From Mycolicibacterium sp. CBMA 247 (GTDB lineage: Bacteria; Actinomycetota; Actinomycetes; Mycobacteriales; Mycobacteriaceae), in contig NZ_VTGX01000001.1 in NCBI RefSeq assembly GCF_009729095.1, positions 1,860,001 through 1,924,000 of the forward strand: a stretch of DNA of 64,000 bases. The letters run 5' to 3'. The position numbers and the translations under genes are program-made. Under the pieces are notes generated by a model. It worked only from the letters and a program-made list of their open reading frames with translations. It ran no database searches and had not been told where the DNA came from. Shown piece by piece: positions 15,562 to 23,333 of the stretch (positions are counted from its first letter, which is position 1; each line of letters starts with the position of its first letter).

Positions 15562-16304
15562 CCCGACACCTTCGCGCGCCGGCTATCTCAGGACAACGGC
15601 GTCGTCTCGCTGAGCGGTCCCGTGCCGGCGATCCGGCCGCTAGGACCGCCAATTGTGCACGCCGCCATTGAAAGTGCTGCCCGACAGTGAGACGTGCGAT
15701 GATCGAGTAGCCCGGAACCATACGGCTTGCTTTTGGTGATTCTGTCGATCTCAGCGAGGCCTAGTGTCTCCGGGACGTCACCGGTCGGCTCTGACACGCG
15801 CACCGGCTTCTCCACCTGTGGCGATCCCTTGTTTCCTTCTTCGCGAAACCACGCATGCGGGGGTGTCAACGCCATGGTGGCGCAATCTGCGGGTGGCCAG
15901 GACTTGGCAAGACGGGCGATCGATTACAATCGCCGGTCACGCAAACTCGTTTCGCCCGCGGCTCAATTCGCCGTGACGATATTGCCGAGACCTCGCTTGC
16001 CTGTTCGCGGTTATCGAACCCTGCGCCCCTCCGTGCTACCGGGATGGCCCACACGCGCGAACAGTTCAGCGAAGCCGTCAAACGGGTCAAACGCCGTGAC
16101 GACAGCGAGTCGGTGCAATAAGGTCGAGCAACCGCTGCGGTGCAGACATGACTTCCGCCGTACTTCAGATCACCCACAGTACGAAAGCGTGGGGAAATCT
16201 ATTGCGACGGCTCTGATAACACGCTTACGCCGTCACCGACTCGCCATGCGGCCGGCAGGAAAATGGCCCTGTTCAGTTACGGGGAAGCTACCTCGCCTGC
16301 TTCG
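15562..16304. other. Gene-free stretch of about 740 bases
   Basis: I find no convincing coding frame, RNA gene or transposon end here. The open frames in it have no ribosome binding sites, domain-like sequence or mycobacterial codon pattern. It contains more A/T-rich patches than its neighbours. A GTCTCGC-TGA-GCGG element at about 15605-15617, 45 bp before the hydratase, is a weak relative of the cluster motif. The segment marks the edge of the catabolic cluster and may be decayed DNA. Confidence 0.5.
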
Positions 16305-16739
16305 TCAGTTCCGGCGGAGCACGACCACACGGATCAGCCGATCAGTCTTGTCTTGAAATTCCTTGAAGTTCGGAAACTGCCGAACTCGGTCGTCCCAGAG
16401 CCGTTGCCGCTCTGGGCCATCTGTGAGAATCGTCGCGTTCGCCTCGTAGGGCTGGGCCCCGATTTCGACCCTGACCTTCGGGTTCGCCATGATGTTGTAG
16501 TACCAACCGGGATGTGATGAAGACCCGTAGTCCGATGCCACCACGATGACATCATCGCCCTCAGTTGTGTAAGTGAGCGGCGAAATGCGCTCGGCGCCCG
16601 TCTTGGCGCCCACCGTCGTCACGAGCGCGACGGTGATCTTCTCAAGGCCGTGGCTCTTCACCACACTCTCACGTCTGCGGAATTCCTCGATCACCTGCCG
16701 ATCGAGAATCACCTGCGGACCAACCTCGTTCATCTGCAC
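16305..16739 (-). CDS. Ddn-like F420H2-dependent nitroreductase/quinone reductase family protein
   Basis: A 144-residue small split-barrel protein of the deazaflavin-dependent nitroreductase (DUF385) family. Diagnostic segments are VTTVGAKTG(A)ERISPLTY near 40-57 and ASDYGSSSHPGWYYNIMANPKV near 68-88, followed by RQRLWDDRVRQFPNFKEFQ. Members bind coenzyme F420 and reduce quinones or nitro compounds near the membrane. Stand-alone, with short gene-poor flanks. The start could also be the Met two codons downstream. Confidence 0.87.
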   Translation of the reverse strand: MQMNEVGPQVILDRQVIEEFRRRESVVKSHGLEKITVALVTTVGAKTGAERISPLTYTTEGDDVIVVASDYGSSSHPGWYYNIMANPKVRVEIGAQPYEANATILTDGPERQRLWDDRVRQFPNFKEFQDKTDRLIRVVVLRRN

Positions 16740-17008
16740 ACCGCCTGATCGAGTTTGGATGTCGGATGTTCCAGGCTCTCGGTGGAACTACTCGAATTTC
16801 TTTCGTACCGTTGATAACCCGGCACTTCCGCTGTCAGCTGAGCCGATTGAACTAACCGAGAGCCCACACTACGCGGTGGCCACTCATGCCAGGCTGCGGA
16901 TGCGCCGCCTACATCGCGACGGTGTCGACTGCCTCGTCCCGGCGTGAGACTACGGCGAGAGCGAACCGTCCCGATTGAAAATATGACCCGCACAACCGGG
17001 ATTTCACA

Positions 17009-17314
17009 CTAACTGAGCACCCGGTAACCCAGCAGGAAGAACCCGGTCAGGCACAAACCGCAGGCCAGCACGATCGTCGGCATCAAAAATATCTGGTCGA
17101 GTTCGTCGGGATCGAACACCTCGTCGTCGTCCACCGCCCCGAAAAACACCTGGGCAAATCTCGTCTGGCGGAATGCGTACATCCGCCGCCGTGTCTGCGC
17201 CGACTCTGCCCGGCGACCGATGAACAGCCGCAAAGCCACCCCGATCGCGAACACCACCGCGGCCGCTGCCAGCAGCAGCGATCCCACGACTACCTGCGGA
17301 CTCGGCAAATACAC
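17009..17314 (-). CDS. Small two-span membrane protein, unknown function
   Basis: A 101-residue protein with membrane segments at about 8-31 and 78-98, separated by a basic then strongly acidic cytoplasmic or periplasmic loop (RRAESAQTRRRMYAFRQ, DDDEVFDPDELDQ). GTG start downstream of a weak purine-rich site. I do not recognise the family. It is 39 bases downstream of the convergently ordered LLM gene on the same strand and could share its transcript. Confidence 0.6.
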   Translation of the reverse strand: MYLPSPQVVVGSLLLAAAAVVFAIGVALRLFIGRRAESAQTRRRMYAFRQTRFAQVFFGAVDDDEVFDPDELDQIFLMPTIVLACGLCLTGFFLLGYRVLS

Positions 17315-17353
17315 CCCTAGTGAAGACGACAGCTTCGGGAACCAGCCTAGTCG

Positions 17354-18451
17354 CTACCGACCCCACCGCTCGGCTATCAGCTGGTGGGAGCGCAGCCGGT
17401 CGGAGTGTCGGTGCGTCACCGAGGTGATGACGAGTTCGTCGGCCCCGCTGACGCGTTGCAGGGCGGCCAGCCGGGCGGCCACCTGGTCGGGATCACCGAC
17501 GAATTGTGTTGCGGTACGGTCCCGGACCACGTCCAGCTGCTCGGCGGACAACGGTGCGCAATCATCCGGATCCGGGTAGGGCACCGCGCCGCCACCGGCC
17601 CGGATCGAATACACCCAGTGACCATAGCTGGACGCCAAATGTTGTGCCGTGGCTTCATCATCGGCCACCACCACGTCGGCCGATACGGCCACGTACGGCT
17701 CGGACAACAACGCCGAGGGGGTAAATCCGTTGCGGTACACCTCAATTGCCTCCAGCGCGGTGGCCGGGGTGATGTGATAGCTGGCCACGAACGGCAGCCC
17801 GTGCGCGGCGGCGACACGGGCACTGCGTCCCTTGCTGCTGCCGAACACCCACGGTGTCAGGCCGGCGCCCGCACCGGGAATTGCCGTGCCGACCTCATAG
17901 CGGCCCGCGAGCATGGCCAGGATGTCGTCCACCTGTTCGGCGAAATCCGGTGTGACAGCTTCGGGTTGCTGCAACACCGCCATCTGGGACCGCAACCGCG
18001 GATCACGCATCAGCGCGCTGACGTCGTAGGGCGCCGGGATCACCACACCGTCGATCTCGTGCCACTCGCGCGGCGGCCTGGGCTCGCGGGGTTTGTCCCG
18101 CACCGCCTCGGCGCGTTTCTGGCCCGAGCGGCCCACTCCCAGATCGATCCGGTCGGGATAGAAGGCGGCCAGCGTGCCGAAGCTCTCCACCACTGCGACG
18201 GCGGTGGTGTGGCCCAGTTGCACGGCCGCGGTCCCGACCCTGATCCGCTGCGTGGCGGCGGCGATCTGCCCCACCAGAACCGCGGGCGACGAGCTGGCCA
18301 CCGAGACGAAGTGATGCTCGGCAACCCAATAGCGTTGGAAGCCCCACTGTTCGGCGTGACGGGCCAGATCGATGGTGTTGTGCAGGGCAGTCGCGACGTC
18401 ACTGCCCGCGCTGATCGGAGCCAGGTCGAGAATCGAGAGCCGAACGGTCAC
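17354..18451 (-). CDS. LLM-class flavin-dependent oxidoreductase (MsnO8-like)
   Basis: A 365-residue luciferase-like monooxygenase. LSILDLAPISAG at the start, HAEQWGFQRYWVAEHH near 31-46, VGTAAVQLGHTT and FYPDRIDLGVGRSGQ match the MsnO8-type LLM subfamily, which binds FMN or F420 in a TIM barrel. It probably oxidises a small organic substrate with O2 or transfers hydride; substrate unknown. It follows the GNAT gene by 28 bases on the same strand. Confidence 0.88.
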   Translation of the reverse strand: MTVRLSILDLAPISAGSDVATALHNTIDLARHAEQWGFQRYWVAEHHFVSVASSSPAVLVGQIAAATQRIRVGTAAVQLGHTTAVAVVESFGTLAAFYPDRIDLGVGRSGQKRAEAVRDKPREPRPPREWHEIDGVVIPAPYDVSALMRDPRLRSQMAVLQQPEAVTPDFAEQVDDILAMLAGRYEVGTAIPGAGAGLTPWVFGSSKGRSARVAAAHGLPFVASYHITPATALEAIEVYRNGFTPSALLSEPYVAVSADVVVADDEATAQHLASSYGHWVYSIRAGGGAVPYPDPDDCAPLSAEQLDVVRDRTATQFVGDPDQVAARLAALQRVSGADELVITSVTHRHSDRLRSHQLIAERWGR

Positions 18452-18479
18452 GTCGGCTCCTCGCGCAAGCGCTCGTCGG

Positions 18480-18977
18480 TCACGTCAGCTCCTTCTCGAA
18501 CGCGATCGGGAAGACCGCGCCCTCCCCCTCTGCCGGCATCGGCGCAATCAGTCGGGTGTAGCCCGCCGAGCCGTACAGCGCCTCGGCCTCGGGCTGCAGA
18601 TGTCCCGTCGTCAGGTAGACCCGCCGATAACCCCGCTGGGCGATCTCGCGTTCCAGGTGGGCGAGCAATGCCGTGGCGTATCCGCGTTTCCGGTGGCGGC
18701 TGCTGGTCCAGATGCGTTTGAGCTCGGCAGTCTCGGCGTCGAATCGGGTGAAGGCGCCGCCGGTGACCGGCACGCCGTCGAGCAGCCCGATGTACAGCCC
18801 GCCGCCGGGCGGCCCGAACTCGCCGTCGGACTGCCCGCGCAGCCAGGTCATCATGAGGTCCGGCGTTCCGCCGTAGCGCTCCGAGTACTCCACCGCCAGC
18901 TCGGCCAGCAGCGGTGCGGCCAGCGGGTCATCCAGGCCGACCGCAACGAACTGCACGCCACTCACGGGGGTTCTCAT
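18480..18977 (-). CDS. GNAT-family N-acetyltransferase
   Basis: A 165-residue acetyl-CoA-dependent acyltransferase. ETAELKRIWTSSRHRKRGYATALLAHLE carries the acetyl-CoA pyrophosphate-binding loop (R/Q-x2-G-x-G/A type) and RVYLTTGHLQPEAEALYGSAGYTR the C-terminal half. The ATG at 18977 is preferred because similarity starts there; a GTG 21 bases earlier would add seven residues without a ribosome binding site. Acceptor substrate unknown. Confidence 0.82.
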   Translation of the reverse strand: MRTPVSGVQFVAVGLDDPLAAPLLAELAVEYSERYGGTPDLMMTWLRGQSDGEFGPPGGGLYIGLLDGVPVTGGAFTRFDAETAELKRIWTSSRHRKRGYATALLAHLEREIAQRGYRRVYLTTGHLQPEAEALYGSAGYTRLIAPMPAEGEGAVFPIAFEKELT

Positions 18978-19080
18978 CACCACCGTTTCTATACCCACAG
19001 GGTTTTCAACGCCCAGTGGTGGCCCTTATATGTCCGCAGCCTCAGCTTGATTTGAAATCCGCGCAGGTCGCACGCAGAGG

Positions 19081-20562
19081 TCAGAAGGGAGGCGGATCAG
19101 CGCCGTCGGGTGGCGGTCGGTCAGCGAAGCAATCCACCCGGGATTGCCGCTCCCGGTCACGGCCCGTTTGGCGCGCAAGACGGTTCTCGCGACGTTCGGC
19201 GGCAATACGGGCGGCACGGTTCTGCGCTCTGGTACGCACGCGCCTGGGCATCATCGTCGTCCGGGGCGCGCGACGATGTTCCGCCACGTTCAGCGCGACC
19301 GCCGGAGCCGTGGGGGCGCACAGCTCGGGGAACAGGAGCGCCGATCCGGGCGTGGTGATGTAGGTGTCGCCGGAGGGGGAACTCCAGATGACGGTGCCGT
19401 CACGCAGTTGCCTGTCCCGCCATCCGCAGAAAGTTTTGAGCAAATGATGAAGGCGGCAAAGGCATTTGAGATTGGCCGCCTGGGTGGTTCCGCCGTCCCC
19501 ATAGGGAGTCGTATGGTCAAGATCACAACGAACCGCAGGCCGGTCACAGCCAGGGAACCGGCAGGTCAGATCTCGACAACGAACGTAGTCGGCCAATGCC
19601 CGCGACGGCACGTAGCCGGACTCGGGCGCGGCATCGGCCGGATGGATGAGTGGCCGTAGTTTGGCCGACGCGGCCAGTTCGGCCACCAGCTCGGGCGGAA
19701 TCAATCCATCCGATTCGACCAGTGTGCCCGGAACCTCGCCACGCCGCTCGACGGTGGCCTGTTCGGCGAACACATGAATCACCACCGGTGATGCCGCCGG
19801 CTTGCCCGCAGCCGCACAATCCCGCTGCTCGCATCGGCAGGCGATCCGGTCAGCTCGGACGACCAAAGCACCGAGCGCGTCCGCGCGGCGCTGATCACGA
19901 GTACGCGGATCGCGTTCACACACTGTGGCGGCCATCGCAGTCAACCGCTCATCCAGTGCGCGGGCGTACACGCTCAGCACAGTTCCGCCGATGTCGGCCA
20001 AGCCGTCGAGACGCTCATTGATCCAGATCTCGCGCTCGGCAGCCTTCTCACGGCGCCGACGCATCGCGTCGGGATCGCGACGCGCCACGATTCTGTCCAC
20101 CGCGGCAGCCATCCGTCCGCGTGACATCGATGACCACCGCGGCACCGCTACCGCCAACTCCGCATCGACGGCCACCAATGCATCCCGATCGGTGATCAGG
20201 TCAGTGCGATAAACCAGGGTGCGGAAGGTCGCGAAATCGAGGTCTCCGGCGGCGAACACTGCGCCCACCTGAGGCAGGCGCTCGCGTAAGGCCCGAGCGT
20301 AATCGAGCGTGCTGGCGGCCAGGGCTTGGCTGATGCGCAGTTCGGCGGCAACTTCGCAGGCCACCGCCTCGGTGGTGTCGATGGCCCAATCCTCGGTCTC
20401 GCCGAACTCGCGCAGCCGGGCAACGAACAGTTCACCGATGGCGATCAGCCGCTCAGCCGCCGCGCGGGCCTCCGCCCGTGCGGCAGCGGCGATCCTGCCC
20501 TTCAAAGCGCGAGTGTCGCAGCGGCTACCGGCGTCCGCCTCAACGCTCGCAACTTCGAACAT
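19081..20562 (-). CDS. 13E12-family protein, DUF222 plus HNH endonuclease domain
   Basis: A 493-residue protein. An N-terminal helical DUF222 region (about 10-300) is followed by an HNH nuclease domain: the Cys-x2-Cys-like zinc site CRDLTCRFPGCDRP, then CDLDHTTPYGDGG and LCRLHHLLKTFCGW. This is the mycobacterial 13E12 repeat family, present in many copies per genome and mostly uncharacterised. The start is set at the ATG at 20562 because the domain begins there and an SOS box overlaps it; 62 upstream codons are open but unlike the family. The C-terminal tail is basic and disordered. DNA-damage induction is likely. Confidence 0.88.
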   Translation of the reverse strand: MFEVASVEADAGSRCDTRALKGRIAAAARAEARAAAERLIAIGELFVARLREFGETEDWAIDTTEAVACEVAAELRISQALAASTLDYARALRERLPQVGAVFAAGDLDFATFRTLVYRTDLITDRDALVAVDAELAVAVPRWSSMSRGRMAAAVDRIVARRDPDAMRRRREKAAEREIWINERLDGLADIGGTVLSVYARALDERLTAMAATVCERDPRTRDQRRADALGALVVRADRIACRCEQRDCAAAGKPAASPVVIHVFAEQATVERRGEVPGTLVESDGLIPPELVAELAASAKLRPLIHPADAAPESGYVPSRALADYVRCRDLTCRFPGCDRPAVRCDLDHTTPYGDGGTTQAANLKCLCRLHHLLKTFCGWRDRQLRDGTVIWSSPSGDTYITTPGSALLFPELCAPTAPAVALNVAEHRRAPRTTMMPRRVRTRAQNRAARIAAERRENRLARQTGRDRERQSRVDCFADRPPPDGADPPPF

Positions 20563-20570
20563 ACATTCGA
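20555..20570. promoter_or_regulatory. LexA-type SOS box overlapping the DUF222/HNH start codon
   Basis: TCGAAC-ATAC-ATTCGA matches the mycobacterial SOS box TCGAAC-N4-GTTCGA at 11 of 12 defined positions. It spans the ATG at 20560-20562 of the 13E12-family gene. SOS boxes in front of 13E12 genes are known from M. tuberculosis, so LexA repression and DNA-damage induction are likely. Confidence 0.75.
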
Positions 20571-20871
20571 TTATGCCAGAGGGGTCCGACTTGCGCTGCA
20601 AATTCAAGAAGCGGAGCTGCAATTCGCGCGCATACGGGCGGTCGCCAGAAGATAAAATTTGCCGCGAAGACATTGCCAGGGGGGCTGATGGGTGAATAGG
20701 CGTACAAGATCTGACATGGCCACCGGGCGCCGCAAACGGGTTGCACACAATGCGCCGCCCGGTAGCATTTGCATTTGCCCGAGTTCAACGCGAAACGATG
20801 TCCAGCATGGACGGGAGACGGCCACCTCCGGGTGAGGTCATGTGTCCGTCACCACCCGCAGGAGTTCCGCC
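20571..20871. other. Divergent intergenic region, no gene seen
   Basis: About 300 bases separate the SOS-controlled DUF222/HNH gene from the first AraC-type gene. No frame in it has a ribosome binding site or recognisable product. It should hold both promoters. No clear -10/-35 pair could be assigned for the AraC gene, which has a good ribosome binding site (CAGGAG) immediately upstream. Confidence 0.4.
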
Positions 20872-21657
20872 ATGGGCCAGCCTTCCGAGCGCACTGACGC
20901 GGTCCACCCGCATTCCCTTGCAGTGCAGCGGAACTGGCTCATCGTTGCGGCCACGACGAAGGATTCACACCGCACCGACCTGTGGCTGATCCCCGCTGAG
21001 CAGCGCTTCACCACGCGCCAGTTCGGGCGGGTCGAGAGGCTCGCTGAACTCGCCCTACCGGTTCGCGTCTTCAGCAAGGTTGCTGGGCAGCCGTTGACCG
21101 GGCCCCTTCACGCCCTGACCCGGGAGCTTGTCAGCAAGATCCGGGAGCTGGCCGACCGCGACGATATGACCGAGCGGTGGCTTGTCGAATCCCTCACCAC
21201 AGCACTGCGGCTGCACCTCATCGAGATATTCACGTCGCGACCGCAGGCCGACAACGACGCGTTCGACGATGCCGCGAGGGAACGGCTGCTGGAGTACATC
21301 GACCGCGATGTCGACACCAGCCAGGAAGCGCTTGCCCATCACGTCGGGATGTCGGTGCGTGCGTTTGCCCGGGCCTTCGCGGTGACATATCGGACCACTC
21401 CGCACCAACTCGTGCTCGATCGGCGGATAGACCGCGCGAAAACACTGCTGCGCACGACCAACCGGCCTGTCACCGAGATCGGCCTCGACGTCGGCTTCTC
21501 CACCCCGAGCCACTTCAGCACCGCGTTCAAGAACCGTATCGGTGTTACCCCGACCCAGTACCGGGAAGGTCCCGATCGCCCCGCCCTACGAGCAGGGAGG
21601 TCAGTGGGGCGACCGGGAAACGCATCCTTACCGCCTATTCGAAGGACGCGCCCATGA
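20872..21657 (+). CDS. AraC-family transcriptional regulator (first of tandem pair)
   Basis: A 261-residue protein with a C-terminal AraC DNA-binding domain (about 140-235): QEALAHHVGMSVRAFARAFAVTYRTTPHQLVLDRRIDRAK is the first helix-turn-helix and VTEIGLDVGFSTPSHFSTAFKNRIGVTPTQYRE the second. The N-terminal sensing half is short (about 130 residues) and keeps DLWLIPAEQRF. I chose the ATG at 20872 because CAGGAG lies 7 bases before it. Compared with its downstream paralogue, about 30 N-terminal residues are missing and a basic, low-complexity tail follows the DNA-binding domain, so it may be partly decayed. Confidence 0.83.
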   Translation: MGQPSERTDAVHPHSLAVQRNWLIVAATTKDSHRTDLWLIPAEQRFTTRQFGRVERLAELALPVRVFSKVAGQPLTGPLHALTRELVSKIRELADRDDMTERWLVESLTTALRLHLIEIFTSRPQADNDAFDDAARERLLEYIDRDVDTSQEALAHHVGMSVRAFARAFAVTYRTTPHQLVLDRRIDRAKTLLRTTNRPVTEIGLDVGFSTPSHFSTAFKNRIGVTPTQYREGPDRPALRAGRSVGRPGNASLPPIRRTRP

Positions 21658-21721
21658 CATTAGGGCTCGAGGTTGCTGTGCGCTTCCAAATTCCTCGCAG
21701 ACTTGCGGGAAAGGCGTAGCT

Positions 21722-22540
21722 ATGACCGAGGCCGGTCAGCGGTCGTTCATGTCCCGGGAGGTCCTGCCGTTCGGCGACATGCGGTTCGCCTTCGTCACCG
21801 AGTCGGTCGAAGCCCCGACCGACTGGCAGTTCAGCGATCCGGACCACATCTTCGTGGTCCATCGTGCCGGGCACCTGGCGCGGATGGAGGTGGAATTCGA
21901 ATGCGGACCTTCGGGTCCCGCCCTTCCGCGGATCGGCGATCTCTGGATAATTCCGGCCGAACAGCGTTATGCGGCCCTTGCGCACGGACGCTCGGTGGAA
22001 TTCTGTGAAATCCGGGTTCCAACAAGCCTTTTCGGCGATCGCGACATCGCGCCCACCGTTCAGCACCACGATCCGCTCTTGCTGCACCTCCTGAACCGCA
22101 TGCAGAGCGTCGCCGGCCGAAAAGATGCACTCGCACGATTGCTCTGCGAATCACTTGCCGACGCCTTCCGAAGGCACATAGCCGCCGGCTTCCTGCATTC
22201 GACAGGCAGCCACCCGATCTGGGATCGGTCGTCGCAGGTCAAGGTAACCGAGTACCTGGAGGACAATCTGGACTCCGACATCTCCCTGTCAGGACTCGCC
22301 GACCACATGGGACTGACCAAAGACCAACTCGGCAGGACATTCCGGACCACCTTCCACACCACCCCGCACCAGCACCTGCTCGACCGGCGCATTCACCGCG
22401 CGAAACAGCTTCTGGTCAACACAACGAAATCGATCGCGGAGATCAGCAAGAACACCGGCTTCTCCACGCCGAGTCACTTCACCACCACGTTTCGCAGCCG
22501 TACCGGCACGACGCCCAGCCAATATCGTCACAACGCGTGA
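21722..22540 (+). CDS. AraC-family transcriptional regulator (second of tandem pair)
   Basis: A 272-residue regulator, paralogous to the gene 64 bases upstream. The N-terminal cupin-like sensing region (about 10-140) contains GDLWIIPAEQRY, and the C-terminal AraC domain contains LSGLADHMGLTKDQLGRTFRTTFHTTPHQHLLDRRIHRAK and IAEISKNTGFSTPSHFTTTF. The ATG at 21722 is where similarity starts; the frame upstream is a shadow of the previous gene. The nearest following DNA is a transposase fragment and the target is unknown. Confidence 0.87.
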   Translation: MTEAGQRSFMSREVLPFGDMRFAFVTESVEAPTDWQFSDPDHIFVVHRAGHLARMEVEFECGPSGPALPRIGDLWIIPAEQRYAALAHGRSVEFCEIRVPTSLFGDRDIAPTVQHHDPLLLHLLNRMQSVAGRKDALARLLCESLADAFRRHIAAGFLHSTGSHPIWDRSSQVKVTEYLEDNLDSDISLSGLADHMGLTKDQLGRTFRTTFHTTPHQHLLDRRIHRAKQLLVNTTKSIAEISKNTGFSTPSHFTTTFRSRTGTTPSQYRHNA

Positions 22541-22558
22541 TGCTCGCACCGACTCTCG

Positions 22559-22763
22559 ATGAGTGACCCGGGCTTCACCCACCCCTCCGATGTTGCCCAT
22601 CGCGCCAACGCCTGGTTCAACGAATGCGGCATCACCGTCCGGAAAGTGTTGACCGACAATGGTTCCTACTATCGAACACATCGATTCCGGGACGCATTGG
22701 GCGACAACAAACACCGCCGCACATGCCCCCATCAACCCCAAACCAACGGCAGAGCGCGATGCA
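22559..22763 (+). pseudogene. IS481-type transposase remnant (integrase catalytic core fragment)
   Basis: About 65 codons resemble the middle of IS481-family DDE transposases: AWFNECGITVRKVLTDNGS has the second catalytic Asp in LTDNG, and HRRTCPHQPQTNGRA matches the conserved RTRPYRPQTNGK segment leading to the catalytic Glu. Similarity stops abruptly at about 22760, before the Glu, where the 3' end of the lectin gene begins on the other strand. The N-terminal helix-turn-helix and first Asp are absent. It is a fragment left by an insertion or a recombination event. Confidence 0.8.
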
Positions 22764-22764
22764 A

Positions 22765-23217
22765 TTACACGGTGTCCCACTGCTCATCGGTGACGTCGGC
22801 CAAACAGCGGTACGCGATCACGGCCGTCCCCGGCAGCGCGACGCCGCCGTTGACGTTCAAACAGGCACCGAGGTTGACGAGCTGACCGTCACCCTGCGGA
22901 TTCCAGCGCTGATTGCTCGCATTGACCTGACACGGAGCGAGGGTCGCCGGCGTGGTGTCCGCTCCCGTGCTGATGCTCAGGCACTGCTGCGGGAACGCGA
23001 CGCTGCGGATCTGACCGCCGGCGTCGACATCCCACAGCTGGGTCTGCGACCCCGCACAACGGTTGAGCACCGCCGCGGCGTTGCCCCCGGGGCCATCCAG
23101 GCACCAATCGCCCAACCGGCTCTTCAACTGGACTGGGCCGGCGGCGTTGGCGACGCCGGCGCTCAATGCCGCGGCGACGAACGCCGCGACGAGTACGGCT
23201 GCCCTAAGACGAGACAT
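22765..23217 (-). CDS. Secreted ricin-type beta-trefoil lectin domain protein
   Basis: A 150-residue exported protein. The N-terminus is a Sec signal peptide with cleavage likely after ANA (residues 1-25). The rest is one RICIN domain with three trefoil repeats carrying Q-x-W-type motifs: TQLWDV, NQRWNP and EQWDTV, and paired Cys residues in each repeat. Such domains bind sugars; no catalytic domain is attached, so it is probably a free lectin or adhesin in the envelope or medium. The IS remnant abuts its 3' end. Confidence 0.88.
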   Translation of the reverse strand: MSRLRAAVLVAAFVAAALSAGVANAAGPVQLKSRLGDWCLDGPGGNAAAVLNRCAGSQTQLWDVDAGGQIRSVAFPQQCLSISTGADTTPATLAPCQVNASNQRWNPQGDGQLVNLGACLNVNGGVALPGTAVIAYRCLADVTDEQWDTV

Positions 23218-23308
23218 TGACTTCCCCTTCCGGCAGATCCGGACACGATTCGCCTCCCTGGCCAGTATGAGCGCTCACCCCAACAGCTCATACCCCTTCC
23301 ACGAAAAA

Positions 23309-23324
23309 CTTGACACGTGTAAAG
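23309..23324. promoter_or_regulatory. Candidate operator: ACACGTGT-centred palindrome before the SDR gene
   Basis: CTTGACACGTGTAAAG is a 16-bp dyad with 14 symmetric positions around a perfect ACACGTGT core, ending 9 bases before the SDR start. Its TTGACA could also act as a -35-like element. The shape is typical of TetR or related repressor sites in mycobacteria. It lies between the divergent lectin and SDR genes. Confidence 0.5.
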
Positions 23325-23333
23325 TCCGCCGCC

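Noticed and set aside
16044..16121. Short frame MAHTREQFSEAVKRVKRRDD
   Set aside because: Only about 25 codons, no ribosome binding site; looks peptide-like but cannot be supported.
15727..16356. 209-codon rightward frame in the gene-free stretch
   Set aside because: No ribosome binding site, no domain, low-complexity Ser/Arg composition.
20563..20748. 62-codon N-terminal extension of the DUF222/HNH protein
   Set aside because: It would cross the SOS box and has no similarity to the family start.
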